33,366 bases of DNA, taken from the IMG/VR virus record IMGVR_UViG_3300043331_001256, positions 1-33,366 of that record; one strand, 5' to 3'. The stretch comes from a virus. The position numbers were made by a program, and so were the translations under genes. Each line of letters begins with the position of its first letter. Within the stretch, counting starts at the first letter, position 1. Below are positions 6,869-16,202 of the stretch, in pieces. The notes beneath the pieces are model-generated. The model made no database searches and was not told the origin of the DNA. It was given only the letters and a program-made list of their open reading frames with translations.

Positions 6869-8011
6869 TTACCTTAATGTATTGTTGGGGGGAGGTACAT
6901 TATCAAAATCAATACGATCCTCCGGCCTCGTAAATTGTATACCAGCGGTTGGCCCTAAAGCATTCAATTCAGCTTGTAAATTAGGATGCATACGTGTACT
7001 AAGCCACCTGCGGCCCCCTCTAGTCCTAGCTAAAGTACGAGCTGCATTATATCCTATCTGGCCTAATAGACCACCGGCCATCATTCCCGGCAAGCTGCCC
7101 CCCGATATTAAATGCCCAGTAAGAGCACCAACTGCGGCAGGCATATACCTATTATAGGCCCTACTAGTCGTACGACCAGCCATGACTCTACGCTGATAAT
7201 TCAATAATTCTGCAAATTCACGGTCACGCGCACGTCCAGTTAGTCCAGGGCTTAAATTTCTATATATTTCAGCAACTCTACTAGGCCCAAGTTCAAACAT
7301 AATTTCCCTAGCGGCCTTGGGATCAGTAGGCATACCTCGGCTATCCAATCTTAAAGTACGACCAGGGCCAGATGGGGCAAATACTCTACCAGATAAAGGA
7401 CCAAAACTACCCAATATTCCGCCTGATAATCCACGTATAATTCTTTCAGTGGAATTACTAGGTCCAGCCAAATCTAAATAAGTGGCTAATTCTCTATCAG
7501 CTAGAGAGGTGCCGCCCCCCAGCAACCCTTGAGATACTGTGTCAGAAAACAACCCTGGGTAAATTCTATTTGATCTTCCGCCTACGTTTAACATATTTTG
7601 TAAGCCTGCAACCCCTCTTTGTACTCCCCTAGCCGCAAGTGCATATGGTGCAGTTCCTACCAAAAGCTGCCCTATAGTGGATGCGTGGGGATACGTTCTT
7701 TCATAATCTCTAGCCGCCTCCGTCCTAGGTACAAAATTACCCAATAGAGGTACACCCTGTGCAGCATTAGTTAGCCCCCCCATAAATGCACTACCGGGAC
7801 CATACCGGCTATGAAATTCCCTAGAAGACATACGCCTTCTGCTTAAAGGAATAGGTCGATCCGAAACCTCTAGGGGTGCAATTTCCCAAGGCATCCGACG
7901 CCCGGCCTCTAAATGCCCCCAGTCCGGGTTTTCTCGCTCAAGTTGCTGTCCTGGAGTTATAAGTTGACCGGGTACAATTTCCCACGGCATACGCCTTTCA
8001 GGCTCACTCAT
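6869..8011 (-). CDS. Gly/Ala-rich probable ejection (internal virion) protein with duplicated RMPWEI motif
   Basis: The 380-aa basic protein starts with two copies of RMPWEI (about residues 7-12 and 38-43) separated by a Gln/Pro-rich linker, and an R-x-RMSSREF segment follows. The body contains Gly/Ala-rich stretches able to enter membranes (PALAARGVQRGVAGL-like near 120-135, GALTGHLISGGSLPGMMAGGLLGQIGYNAA near 290-320). Placement after the 722-aa protein (ATGA overlap) and before the fibres mirrors ejection-protein genes of P22-like phages. The family is not recognised; the ejection role is inference from composition and order. Confidence 0.62.
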   Translation of the reverse strand: MSEPERRMPWEIVPGQLITPGQQLERENPDWGHLEAGRRMPWEIAPLEVSDRPIPLSRRRMSSREFHSRYGPGSAFMGGLTNAAQGVPLLGNFVPRTEAARDYERTYPHASTIGQLLVGTAPYALAARGVQRGVAGLQNMLNVGGRSNRIYPGLFSDTVSQGLLGGGTSLADRELATYLDLAGPSNSTERIIRGLSGGILGSFGPLSGRVFAPSGPGRTLRLDSRGMPTDPKAAREIMFELGPSRVAEIYRNLSPGLTGRARDREFAELLNYQRRVMAGRTTSRAYNRYMPAAVGALTGHLISGGSLPGMMAGGLLGQIGYNAARTLARTRGGRRWLSTRMHPNLQAELNALGPTAGIQFTRPEDRIDFDNVPPPNNTLR

Positions 8012-10176
8012 CGACTAATGATCCGCCAGTTGTTAGGATTACGTATTGGAGCCGTGCCAGTAATAGCAGTAGGTCCTACATATTGCCTATTACCCCATCT
8101 AAATCCAGTAGGTATATGCACACCAGTAGTATTTAGTATTCTATCCGCCAAATCGAGGCTTTGAGTTCTATATATTCTATCTATCTCTGTTCCAACATCC
8201 CCTAAGTCACCAGTCCTACCCCCTCTGGATAGTCTATTAAGTGCCATAGTGCCTAATTGAATATCGCGCTCTGCCATAGACCTAAGAACTGCAATCATCA
8301 ATCTAGAACCTTCAGGGGATGATCTTAATCCCGGATTAGCGCCTAAAAATGCCTGGAAATCAAATTGTGTTGGTCTATTGGTGAGCTGTCTAGCTGCAGC
8401 ACTTCCTAGGAACGTATTCAATTTCTGAATTGCTTCCATAACACTAACAGTAGATTCATCAAAGAAGGGCTCAGCCCCCGCAGCTCTTAGCACACCATTT
8501 ACAGTTCTAGTGAACTGCATCCACCTTTCCGCCAACTCACCAGTCATTATCTGTTCAGGTCTATTTAGCAAAGATTCTAGCCCATTTAATATATCAGTAG
8601 TTTGTCTAGCTAAGTCCCCACGTTCGCGAAGTTCATTCATCTGTGTGTTGAGGGAAGTAGCAGAGCTAGTAGCTATTCCTTCCCTATGCTTCAGCAGGGT
8701 AGCCGCGTCTGCAGCCTGTCCAAACACGCCGCGGGTAAATATATTACTATTTTCCGCAGTAATTCCTGGAGGCGTCTGTAAATTACCACTAGTAGGGGGA
8801 GCTTGCGAATTGGGCTGAGTTTGTGTATTAGCATTAGGATTAGTTTGTGTAGTTCCTGGCTCTAATACATAAGTAGTAGCTCTACCGAATTGATCGTGTA
8901 AAGTAACAGTGGGCACTCGCACACCACCAGTACCTATAATATGGTCAAAATGAGGAGTAGGAGTAAACCCTACTTCACCAGTAGCAGGGACAATCCAGCG
9001 CCTACCACCAGTCACTTCAGTATATTGAGGTGTCCACTGATACTCTAAATCTTTACGGTAATCAGTTCTCTCTTGCTGGGACAATCCTCTTAACGCCATA
9101 GACTGATCTTCAGTCATACCAAATCTGAACGGCGCAGGGCGGGGGTAGCTATTGTTCAATATACTTTGAAGCTGGTCCTGGCTAATCACCCTCATATTAG
9201 AAGTACGATCTTCTTCACCTGCAGGTGGAGGCGTTTCAAATGTCGGGGGCTGATTGCCAGGAGGCTGCCTATTAGATGGCGTAGTAGCTGTTAAATCTGT
9301 AGTAGTTTGGTCCAGTTGATTATTGTACCAATTAGTATTCTCATCTACTACTTCATCACTAGGTGGAGCAATATTCTCCTCTATGGGGGTGAACTCCCTA
9401 GTCTCCCTAAATCGATCATTAGGATTATTAAACGCCTCATTTTCATCTACTATATCTAACGAATTTCCAAAATCCCCCTGACCCCCCCTATTTAGTCCTG
9501 CGTAAGTAGGGGTATTTTTATCCATTTCGCTAACACCAGGAGCAATAGTGGTCTGACCGCGTAGCCTAGCGGCAATACGCTCCAAAATGCTACCACCAAA
9601 AGAAGCGGGACCACTATTGTTAGTGGGAGCTACTTCTAAGGCGCCGCTCTCAGGCGCTGAATTGAAACTTCTCGTAGGGCTACCTAGCCCATATCTACGC
9701 CTAAAGTCATCTCCTAAATCAAAGCTATCGGAGAATGGATTATTAGCAAACGGACTGCCTGGCTGCAAGTTGCCCGGAGGCTGTAAATTAGTGGGCGGAG
9801 GAGATTGATTGCCCGGAGGCTGTAAATTAGTGGGCGGAGGAGATTGATTGCCCGGAGGCTGTAAATTAGTGGGCGGTGCCCTATTAAGAGTTTGATTGCC
9901 TCTAATAAGACCTTGGCCCATTCTATTGAACGCTCTATTAGACGCAACATTTTCTAACAGTTGCTGTACGCCCATAGCTGGGCTAAACATCTGATATTTA
10001 GTAGGGTCTAAAGGCCGCCTGCGATCTTGCTGACGTTCATTTTCAGGTAAGTTACCTCCGGCTAATGCCTGTAAATAAGCCAATATCTCGGGCGGCAATA
10101 CACCGCCTTCAGTAGCGTTTATATTAGGCATAGTTTGCATTCTAAGCATCGAAAGTACATCGTCATTCTGGGGCAT
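8008..10176 (-). CDS. Large Pro/Asn-rich probable ejection protein
   Basis: The 722-aa protein has a short helical N-terminus (LPPEILAYLQALAGG), a disordered Pro/Asn/Gln-rich region to about residue 470, including near-perfect tandem copies of PPTNLQPPGNQSP, and a helical C-terminal 250 residues (from GVFGQAADAATLLKHREG). The C-terminal helical domain, with the sequence LNTFLGSAAARQLTNRPT, resembles domains found in internal or ejected virion proteins of other podoviruses. It lies between small structural proteins and the Gly-rich 380-aa protein. I infer delivery into the host at infection; no lytic motif is visible. Confidence 0.62.
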   Translation of the reverse strand: MPQNDDVLSMLRMQTMPNINATEGGVLPPEILAYLQALAGGNLPENERQQDRRRPLDPTKYQMFSPAMGVQQLLENVASNRAFNRMGQGLIRGNQTLNRAPPTNLQPPGNQSPPPTNLQPPGNQSPPPTNLQPPGNLQPGSPFANNPFSDSFDLGDDFRRRYGLGSPTRSFNSAPESGALEVAPTNNSGPASFGGSILERIAARLRGQTTIAPGVSEMDKNTPTYAGLNRGGQGDFGNSLDIVDENEAFNNPNDRFRETREFTPIEENIAPPSDEVVDENTNWYNNQLDQTTTDLTATTPSNRQPPGNQPPTFETPPPAGEEDRTSNMRVISQDQLQSILNNSYPRPAPFRFGMTEDQSMALRGLSQQERTDYRKDLEYQWTPQYTEVTGGRRWIVPATGEVGFTPTPHFDHIIGTGGVRVPTVTLHDQFGRATTYVLEPGTTQTNPNANTQTQPNSQAPPTSGNLQTPPGITAENSNIFTRGVFGQAADAATLLKHREGIATSSATSLNTQMNELRERGDLARQTTDILNGLESLLNRPEQIMTGELAERWMQFTRTVNGVLRAAGAEPFFDESTVSVMEAIQKLNTFLGSAAARQLTNRPTQFDFQAFLGANPGLRSSPEGSRLMIAVLRSMAERDIQLGTMALNRLSRGGRTGDLGDVGTEIDRIYRTQSLDLADRILNTTGVHIPTGFRWGNRQYVGPTAITGTAPIRNPNNWRIISR
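9770..9876. repeat. 39-bp tandem repeat, 2.7 copies
   Basis: Copies start at 9770, 9809 and 9848, each beginning ttgcccggaggctg. The unit is 39 bp, a multiple of three, and encodes PPTNLQPPGNQSP in the 722-aa protein. The copies are nearly identical, implying recent expansion. Confidence 0.9.
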
Positions 10177-10177
10177 T

Positions 10178-10507
10178 TTACTGGCCTCCTAATCCAATAT
10201 TTCTAAGTATAGATTGATGATCCAACCCCATACCACTAGACCAACTATCCCTGCCCGCAGTATGCCTCATAGGTTGTTGCATAGGGCTGCCAAACGTAGA
10301 TTGAGGCCCACTAAAAAAACCTTTTATTGTGTTCATATAATTCTGGTTATTATCCAATGGACTTCCCATCTGAGGAAGCTGTCCCATATTCATACTGCCT
10401 TGTTGATTGCTATTGGCATTAAATGTGCCTGTATCAAGGGTACTACCAAGAGACTGCGCCCCTGTACCTAATATAGCTTGTAAAAGCATTTGGTTATCGG
10501 TTATCAT
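10178..10507 (-). CDS. Small Gln/Asn/Met-rich virion-module protein, unknown function
   Basis: The 109-aa protein is low in charge and rich in Gln, Asn, Met, Gly and Ser, with a short helical start (MITDNQMLLQAILGTGAQSL). No motif is recognised. It overlaps the stop of the 260-aa protein by one base (TAATG) and ends one base before the 722-aa protein, so it belongs to the tail/ejection transcription unit. Confidence 0.6.
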   Translation of the reverse strand: MITDNQMLLQAILGTGAQSLGSTLDTGTFNANSNQQGSMNMGQLPQMGSPLDNNQNYMNTIKGFFSGPQSTFGSPMQQPMRHTAGRDSWSSGMGLDHQSILRNIGLGGQ

Positions 10508-11289
10508 TATATCATCATCATTGCAGCGTTGCCAGCACCGAATATACCACTCATAAGAGCATTATACTGTCCCAGCTTAGCTTGATACTGTTGTGAGGCA
10601 GCTTGGTTATACTGATTAGCTATGCTTCCGTAATCGACCCCCTGCAGATTAGGTCTGGGGGTGCTGACTAAATTACTAGTAAGAGAAGCCGGTTGGGTTA
10701 ATCCAAATATGCCTTGTAGAGTTTGCAAAGGTTGATTATACTGGGCCTGTGCCTGTTGGAAAGCTATAGGTTGTGTCTGATTTAAGAAGCTCATCATAGA
10801 TTGGTTTTGTGTATCAGTAAGTGTTCTTATTGCACGAGTATAAGCTTCAGTACCGGGCATAATACCTTGATTACGGAGCTGATTATCCAATTGTTCATTC
10901 TGCTGCGTAAAGAAAGGCTGCATATATGAAGCTTGCCTAGCCATATTTAACTGTGTCTGAGGGCCAGACAATTCTGAAAAATCAGGCGGAGCACTATACA
11001 TATCGAAGCTAGCATTAACTAAATTACCACCGGCGCCTCCCAATCCTATCTGGGACCCTTGTAAGTTAGTTAATATAGCTTGTTGTTGTGGAGATAAATT
11101 AGTGGTAGAAGCATACTGTGTATTACCAAATTGGTCTGTACCAATTGGATTGTACACTAAACTGCCAAATGGCGTAAATTGGTTAGTGTTTTGAGCAGTC
11201 TGTGTACCAGCTAATGTCTGCTGGTTAAGTTTAGCAGCATTAGCTGCTACACTAGAAGACGCTTCTGGTTTAGGTACTGCCGGTCCCAT
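10507..11289 (-). CDS. Conserved podovirus virion protein (TPFG...LSPQQQ type), unknown function
   Basis: The 260-aa protein carries NQFTPFGSLVYN (about 36-47) followed by TTNLSPQQQAIL (about 62-73), a pattern I have seen in many short-tailed phage genomes just after the nozzle gene. The remainder is Gln/Asn/Ala-rich helix with the conserved-looking LRNQGIMPGTEAYTRA segment near 137-152, ending in a Met-rich hydrophobic tail. It is probably a tail-tip or internal virion component, but the precise role is not established. It overlaps the GNAT-like gene by 20 bases. Confidence 0.65.
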   Translation of the reverse strand: MGPAVPKPEASSSVAANAAKLNQQTLAGTQTAQNTNQFTPFGSLVYNPIGTDQFGNTQYASTTNLSPQQQAILTNLQGSQIGLGGAGGNLVNASFDMYSAPPDFSELSGPQTQLNMARQASYMQPFFTQQNEQLDNQLRNQGIMPGTEAYTRAIRTLTDTQNQSMMSFLNQTQPIAFQQAQAQYNQPLQTLQGIFGLTQPASLTSNLVSTPRPNLQGVDYGSIANQYNQAASQQYQAKLGQYNALMSGIFGAGNAAMMMI

Positions 11290-11647
11290 TCAATTTAATC
11301 CACATGGCTGCTTGGTTTCTATGAAAACTAAATACGTGTGCAGCATCATCGATAGCATAGTATTTATCTAATATACAATCCTTGGCAAAACCAAACCTCT
11401 TCAATAAATTAATTTCTTCTATTTGATAGCTATGCGGTTTTGCCCTCAATATATTACATCCGAGGTAATTAAACACATAATTTAGAATAATTTTAATAGA
11501 CCTTTTACTTACACAGCCTTTTCCACATATATGTATTTCTACATTAGACCTATTATACTCAGTAAATAGTACCACGCCAGCTATTTTCTTATCTTTTAGT
11601 ACACCTATAACTGAATACGGATCACCTAAGATCTCCCCTGTTTTCAA
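11270..11647 (-). CDS. GNAT-like acetyltransferase of phage structural regions (start unclear)
   Basis: The visible motif order, VIGVLKDKKIAGVVLFTEY (beta hairpin), then SIKIILNYVFNYLGCNILRAK (helix and beta), then INLLKRFGFAKDC, fits the GNAT-like proteins many podoviruses encode beside tail genes; their substrate is unknown. The listed start is TTG 11647, the only conventional one, but coding sense continues upstream to a stop at 11738-11740, including the family-like run IEFVSGNSKDEVGKLL. That extension has no ATG, GTG or TTG, only ATT 11725 and ATA 11710, and overlaps the end of the nozzle gene at a run of five G. Initiation at a rare codon or a -1 frameshift from the nozzle gene is possible. 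Confidence 0.62.
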   Translation of the reverse strand: MKTGEILGDPYSVIGVLKDKKIAGVVLFTEYNRSNVEIHICGKGCVSKRSIKIILNYVFNYLGCNILRAKPHSYQIEEINLLKRFGFAKDCILDKYYAIDDAAHVFSFHRNQAAMWIKLNGTGST

Positions 11648-11706
11648 TTCCCACCATTCAGCTAGAAGTTTGCCTACCTCGTCTTTACTATTACCACTAA
11701 CAAATT

Positions 11707-13998
11707 CTATATCGCACCCCCAAATTCCATAGTAGTCTCAAACCCATTTATTTGGAACAAAGGGACGCCTAGGCCGCTAGTCGTAACACTGAAATCAGGA
11801 TCATTACCAACTAAAGCTATCTCCATCTTAATGGCTAGCGCTACACCTATAGCGCCTACACTTATCCAATCTGTGACAGTAATCGATCCAAGAGCCCACA
11901 CACCCACATCCCATAGACTAATATCCCATACAGCGCCGACTATCTCTGGTGTAGTAACGACGTTACTAAGTGTAGTATTACCAAAATCTACATCCACCCC
12001 AATGGCTGGCGATACCCTACCGTCTGTAACTAACAACGGCCGAAGCATATTCATGTATTTGTTACGACCAGGATCATCAAAATAATTGAAAGCGCATTTT
12101 ACAGCCGCGTTTATGGCCGCACCATTGTCAGAGCTACCAGCATAGCCTAAATTAACATTACCATCTCCATCCCCAAAATAAAAACTATCGTTAAAAGTTT
12201 CTGTACAAACAGCATCCCAACCTGTAAATCTACACCATGCACCAGTTAAATTATTCATCACAAATTGATATGAAGTATTGAACTCTTGCACTGGCACGTT
12301 AAGTACGTATAGACTCTGCTGGGGAAAAGGTAATAATTGCCATCCAAACACACTTTGGCCCATCTGAGCTGCACTAAGCATAGCATTCTGTATTCTATTC
12401 GTCAGAGCTACACTTCTCACACCAGAAGGGTCAAATGGTAGCGATTTAGATATAGGAAGTACACCTTCAAGAGTTATTAAGTTAAGATCAGAGCCTAGCT
12501 GAGAAAAGCACCTTCTGCCTATAGGTTTGGGTTGATTAAATACACCTACCAAGGCCCAGGCATTAGGATTAGCAGGATCGGTACCCTTATATATTATAAG
12601 TTGGCCTTCACTAGATATAAATACAGCTAAGTCATCAGGGCCATTACCACCGTCAACAGTCCACGTCGCCATAGCCATTAAAAATCCGCCGCGAGTAAAG
12701 AAAGCTCCCAAATCAAATGGATTCGGCTCTCCTTGTATGGCATCTGTATCTAGATACCAAGCTTTAGTGGAGTCTTCCTCTACAAACCACACTCGTCTCT
12801 TGTGTACATTTATATGTATAAATGAGCTAGGTATAGCGGAGCCAGTAAACGCTGGATTAGTCCAATCTGAACCATCATATAATAAAGGCTCGTCTGCGCC
12901 ATTTACTATATAAAGATACGTATCCCCATTGGCAGGAGTAAAGTTAACGTGTTGAAATCTAGCGCTGTTTAATCCTGAAACATCTGGGCCTATGGGAGGA
13001 CTAAATGCTTCAGTAAATAACGCTACACCTTTATCTATCTTAACTTCATCTCCATAAGCTGTTATATAGTTGCTGCTCTGGTTAGTATACAATCTACCAA
13101 CCACTAAACCGCCATTACCGGAATTTATAGCCTGCCCCGCACTTATTGACGTAACTGCAGTAGTGACTCCATCTTGATATAAAGTAATAGTAGTACTGCT
13201 TCGTACCACAGCCACATGGTCAAACTCAGCATCAGTTAAGATAGTAGAAGATGTCAGAGTGAAACTAGGAGTCCCATTATCACTAAAAAACGGTGCATTA
13301 TCTGTACCAAATACACCAGTCTGACCAAACCCTAACGCCCATCCATTACTAGCACTAATTCTAGCACTTATGATGCCATTAGACGCCCCCTGACTGCCGT
13401 TACGTCTAATATAAAGCTGTACAGTAAAATCCCCAGTACCAAAATCATAATCATCACTATCTGGAGTAGATATAAAACTACTGCCCGCACTAACCAAAAA
13501 TAAGGAACCTCCACCAAAAGCAAAAGTACTAGTAGTTATCTGGGCTGAGCCATTGGCAGTCCATACATGCCCTGCCTCATCTGTAATAGTAGTAGAGCCT
13601 TCTATGCCATTAAGGTGGAGCATTACTACTGTAGTACTGTCTAATGTTATTATATTCGACCCTTGATCGGATACGTTAAATATATTACTACCGGCTGCAG
13701 CAAACATCTCTTGTGGGGCACCAGGGCTCCTGTACGTCATTAAGGTTTCTATGGGTTCAACAAGGCCATTCACCCAATCGACGTAGCCACCACGTATCTC
13801 CACCCAACCAGGGCGGGGAACTATATTATCCAATACAACTGCAAATTTAGGTTCCATATTAGATAGGGGAGAAATGGCATCCCATCCGCCGGTAGGAGCC
13901 TGTACCAGCTTACTTTCTACATCGTGCCCAAAGTAAGGTTGCTTACCTGCAAATAGAGCACTTTGATTTTTATTGACATACCTATCTAAAGGCGGCAT
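11707..13998 (-). CDS. Tail nozzle protein (P22 gp10-like) with inserted LamG/concanavalin-like domain
   Basis: The 763-aa protein has the nozzle-type N-terminus (LVQAPTGGWDAISPLSNMEP, AVVLDNIVPRPGWVEIRGGY) and a beta-propeller-like body with FQHVNFTPANGDTYLYIVNGA and NNLTGAWCRFTGWDA. Residues about 120-340 form a separate domain with the LamG/concanavalin A look (DYDFGTGDFTVQLYIRR, EFDHVAVVRSS, ITLYQDGV), placed between IFNVSD and SARFQHVNF of the parent fold. Such domains usually bind sugars. It sits below the adaptor in the tail and would guide DNA exit. The preceding adaptor gene ends where this one begins. Confidence 0.78.
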   Translation of the reverse strand: MPPLDRYVNKNQSALFAGKQPYFGHDVESKLVQAPTGGWDAISPLSNMEPKFAVVLDNIVPRPGWVEIRGGYVDWVNGLVEPIETLMTYRSPGAPQEMFAAAGSNIFNVSDQGSNIITLDSTTVVMLHLNGIEGSTTITDEAGHVWTANGSAQITTSTFAFGGGSLFLVSAGSSFISTPDSDDYDFGTGDFTVQLYIRRNGSQGASNGIISARISASNGWALGFGQTGVFGTDNAPFFSDNGTPSFTLTSSTILTDAEFDHVAVVRSSTTITLYQDGVTTAVTSISAGQAINSGNGGLVVGRLYTNQSSNYITAYGDEVKIDKGVALFTEAFSPPIGPDVSGLNSARFQHVNFTPANGDTYLYIVNGADEPLLYDGSDWTNPAFTGSAIPSSFIHINVHKRRVWFVEEDSTKAWYLDTDAIQGEPNPFDLGAFFTRGGFLMAMATWTVDGGNGPDDLAVFISSEGQLIIYKGTDPANPNAWALVGVFNQPKPIGRRCFSQLGSDLNLITLEGVLPISKSLPFDPSGVRSVALTNRIQNAMLSAAQMGQSVFGWQLLPFPQQSLYVLNVPVQEFNTSYQFVMNNLTGAWCRFTGWDAVCTETFNDSFYFGDGDGNVNLGYAGSSDNGAAINAAVKCAFNYFDDPGRNKYMNMLRPLLVTDGRVSPAIGVDVDFGNTTLSNVVTTPEIVGAVWDISLWDVGVWALGSITVTDWISVGAIGVALAIKMEIALVGNDPDFSVTTSGLGVPLFQINGFETTMEFGGAI

Positions 13999-14963
13999 CA
14001 GCTTGTATTAGGTCCGGTTGCTCCAGGGAAGAACCCGTCTTGTACATTAGCAGGTGATATAAGTATGCTTTGAGGCTGCGCACTTAAACTTAACGTGGGG
14101 GCTGCACCATCACGAGAGATTAATCTTTCTACATAATCATCATATTCTTTACGTTTAGAAAGCCAATTAAAGCCTTTTTGCTCCCAAAACCTCCATTTAA
14201 TGCCCATTATAATGGCACGATCATCTAAAAGAGGTATATCAGTGTCATTAGTCCAAGGGAATCCAAAGCTAGTGGTAGAGCCTGCCAGCCTCACCCTATT
14301 TTGAGTTTGATATTCAAACACTAGCTGTAATTCACTAGCTATTTCAGTGGGAGGAGGCCATATTCTATAGTTATTAGGGAACGGGCCTATCTGTCTGAAA
14401 TACCTTCTAGGACCAACCGCAACTATGCCAGATAGGTGCCATTGATCTATCTGTGGTGAAAGCGGGCCTAATAGACTCCACCTATTAGTGCGATCCCACC
14501 ATGTTTGATTAATAAAATGATCAAAGTCACTAGGCTCAGGGTAAGTATCTTGAGCAAATATAAAATCTACACCAGTCTGAGTACCAGTGGCTAGCATAGT
14601 TAACGTTACTTGTGTAGCGCTATCTACCGTGGCTATACGGGCACCATTAGGTATATTATCACCTATGGCAGCAAAATATATACCAGAAAGAGTAGAAGTA
14701 TCAGGTATATTAGTTACAACTGCACTGCCTTCTGTAGTATCTCCAGTAGTTTCTAAGGGAGGATTTATGTTAAGATTGTACTCAAAAGTTAAAGCAGTCC
14801 AATCATGTTTCTTACCTAATTCCTCCAACTCAGATTGAGCAAACCCTAATAGCTGTACAGTAGTTGTATCCGTATTGCCAATAACTGTACTAGCCTGGGG
14901 AAGCCCAAGTTCTTGCTGTGCAGCATTAATTATATTAAGTAAAGTACGATTTTGACCGGGCAT
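13998..14963 (-). CDS. Head-to-tail adaptor (P22 gp4-like / tail tubular A-like)
   Basis: The 321-aa protein shows the adaptor pattern: a helical N-terminus (LLNIINAAQQELGLP), FAQSELEELGKKHDW, PEPSDFDHFINQTWWDR, and the late IRRY-like stretch PRRYFRQIGPFPNNYRIWPPP followed by LVFEYQTQNRV and helices. A Thr/Gly-rich Ig-like loop (about 70-135, TEGSAVVTNIPDTSTL) is inserted, as is frequent in this family. It would form the dodecameric ring beneath the portal that opens the DNA channel and binds the nozzle. TAATG overlaps link it to both neighbours. Confidence 0.78.
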   Translation of the reverse strand: MPGQNRTLLNIINAAQQELGLPQASTVIGNTDTTTVQLLGFAQSELEELGKKHDWTALTFEYNLNINPPLETTGDTTEGSAVVTNIPDTSTLSGIYFAAIGDNIPNGARIATVDSATQVTLTMLATGTQTGVDFIFAQDTYPEPSDFDHFINQTWWDRTNRWSLLGPLSPQIDQWHLSGIVAVGPRRYFRQIGPFPNNYRIWPPPTEIASELQLVFEYQTQNRVRLAGSTTSFGFPWTNDTDIPLLDDRAIIMGIKWRFWEQKGFNWLSKRKEYDDYVERLISRDGAAPTLSLSAQPQSILISPANVQDGFFPGATGPNTS

Positions 14964-15388
14964 TACGAGGAGTTAGCCGACCCTAATACAGCCCATGTAC
15001 TAATGGTAAGTGGGTAAGTAACAAATACTCTACCTGGAACAATTGTAACACCTGTAGTACCGACAACAGATATAGCTGATGCAAAAAATGTAACAGCGCT
15101 ACCCTTATCGTTATTAGATATGAACACACTAATATCTGCAGATGTCAAATTAACTATCTTATACTCAGCGCCAAGAACACCACCGTAACCTATACCATCT
15201 CCTCCTACCTGGGGTAATTTAACAGCACTCGTACCAGTATTCACTACGGTAGTGTACTGAGTACCCGGTATCTTCGCAGCACTGCCTGCAGTACTCCCAC
15301 TAGCAGTAAAAAGCGTAGGAGTATCCCCCATCAAATCTGCGACAAGGGGCGGAGTGCCAAGCCCTACTAAATCTAACTTAGTTGCCAT
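14963..15388 (-). CDS. Small beta-rich structural protein, unknown role
   Basis: The 141-aa protein is rich in Gly, Thr, Val and Ser and low in charge, with predicted beta-strands throughout (YTTVVNTGTSAVKLP, EYKIVNLTSADISVFIS). Lack of enzyme motifs and placement between a DUF115 gene and the adaptor suggest a minor head, decoration or neck component. It starts 11 bases inside the end of the DUF115 gene. Confidence 0.6.
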   Translation of the reverse strand: MATKLDLVGLGTPPLVADLMGDTPTLFTASGSTAGSAAKIPGTQYTTVVNTGTSAVKLPQVGGDGIGYGGVLGAEYKIVNLTSADISVFISNNDKGSAVTFFASAISVVGTTGVTIVPGRVFVTYPLTISTWAVLGSANSS

Positions 15389-16202
15389 GATTACTAACTC
15401 CTTCTACATCAATTTTCTGTCTAGCTAAATCCATTAAGTGTTTAAGTAACCCTTCACCATGGATAGTAACTTGTATTTTATCTGCGTAATATCTAAGCAT
15501 CTTTTGAAAGTCAAACAACTGAGTTAACATATAACCAGATACATAGAATTTTTTACCTTCCTCGCTACCTAAAGCTATTTCAGATATATTACCTAAAGTT
15601 TCTTTAGTTTCATCCTTAAATTCATAAGCATGATGCTTAAAATCTTTACTTAGACAGCTATCAAACCCATATAAGTGAAAATTACTGTACCCCATGCCTA
15701 TCATTAGGCATAATGCCCGAGTACCTACCGTGCAACCTCCACCTATTATCGCTTTATCTTCACCGAAAATTTTATAATCTAATTCCTTACCGCCCCCAGC
15801 ATGCCAGATATAAGCATGCTTCTTATTATCTGCCATCCATCCAAATACTTTAGGCGAGCATTGAGAAGCTATAAGATAGCATGTATTCGGACTATCTTTA
15901 GTAAGATACTCCAACACTATATCATCAGAATCGCATAGAACACAAAAGTAAGGGGTTATGCCGTTTTCTATAAGAAAATCATGGGAAGAGCCACAAGCTA
16001 CTATCAGCTTATCTTCACCTATATCTTTAATAGTATCCTTAAGAGAGGGTCCACCGCCTACAAGAGCTACTTTAATATTTTCTCGCCATATATAGCTGTC
16101 AGTGACCTCAGGTATAACATACCCACTGCTGGCCATTATATTAGCTTTTATTTCTTCCAAGGATTTGGCAGTAGTGGCCTCTACCCCATCGAGTTTTATC
16201 AC
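15378..16202 (-). CDS. DUF115/MptE-like protein (Maf glycosyltransferase-related), copy 2
   Basis: The 274-aa protein has the DUF115 (PF01973) signatures: VGGGPSLKDTI (48-58), CGSSHDFLIENGITP (70-84), CDSDD (90-94), IIGGGCTVGTRALC (152-165), GFDSCL (179-184), HAY (191-193) and IHGEGLL (247-253). This Rossmann-like fold is shared by the pterin kinase MptE and by Maf proteins that attach pseudaminic or legionaminic acid to flagellin. A short N-terminal extension precedes it; no membrane segment is seen. It is a paralogue of the protein at 16981-17862. The catalytic activity cannot be decided from sequence, but sugar transfer is a reasonable guess. Confidence 0.78.
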   Translation of the reverse strand: MIKLDGVEATTAKSLEEIKANIMASSGYVIPEVTDSYIWRENIKVALVGGGPSLKDTIKDIGEDKLIVACGSSHDFLIENGITPYFCVLCDSDDIVLEYLTKDSPNTCYLIASQCSPKVFGWMADNKKHAYIWHAGGGKELDYKIFGEDKAIIGGGCTVGTRALCLMIGMGYSNFHLYGFDSCLSKDFKHHAYEFKDETKETLGNISEIALGSEEGKKFYVSGYMLTQLFDFQKMLRYYADKIQVTIHGEGLLKHLMDLARQKIDVEGVSNHGN

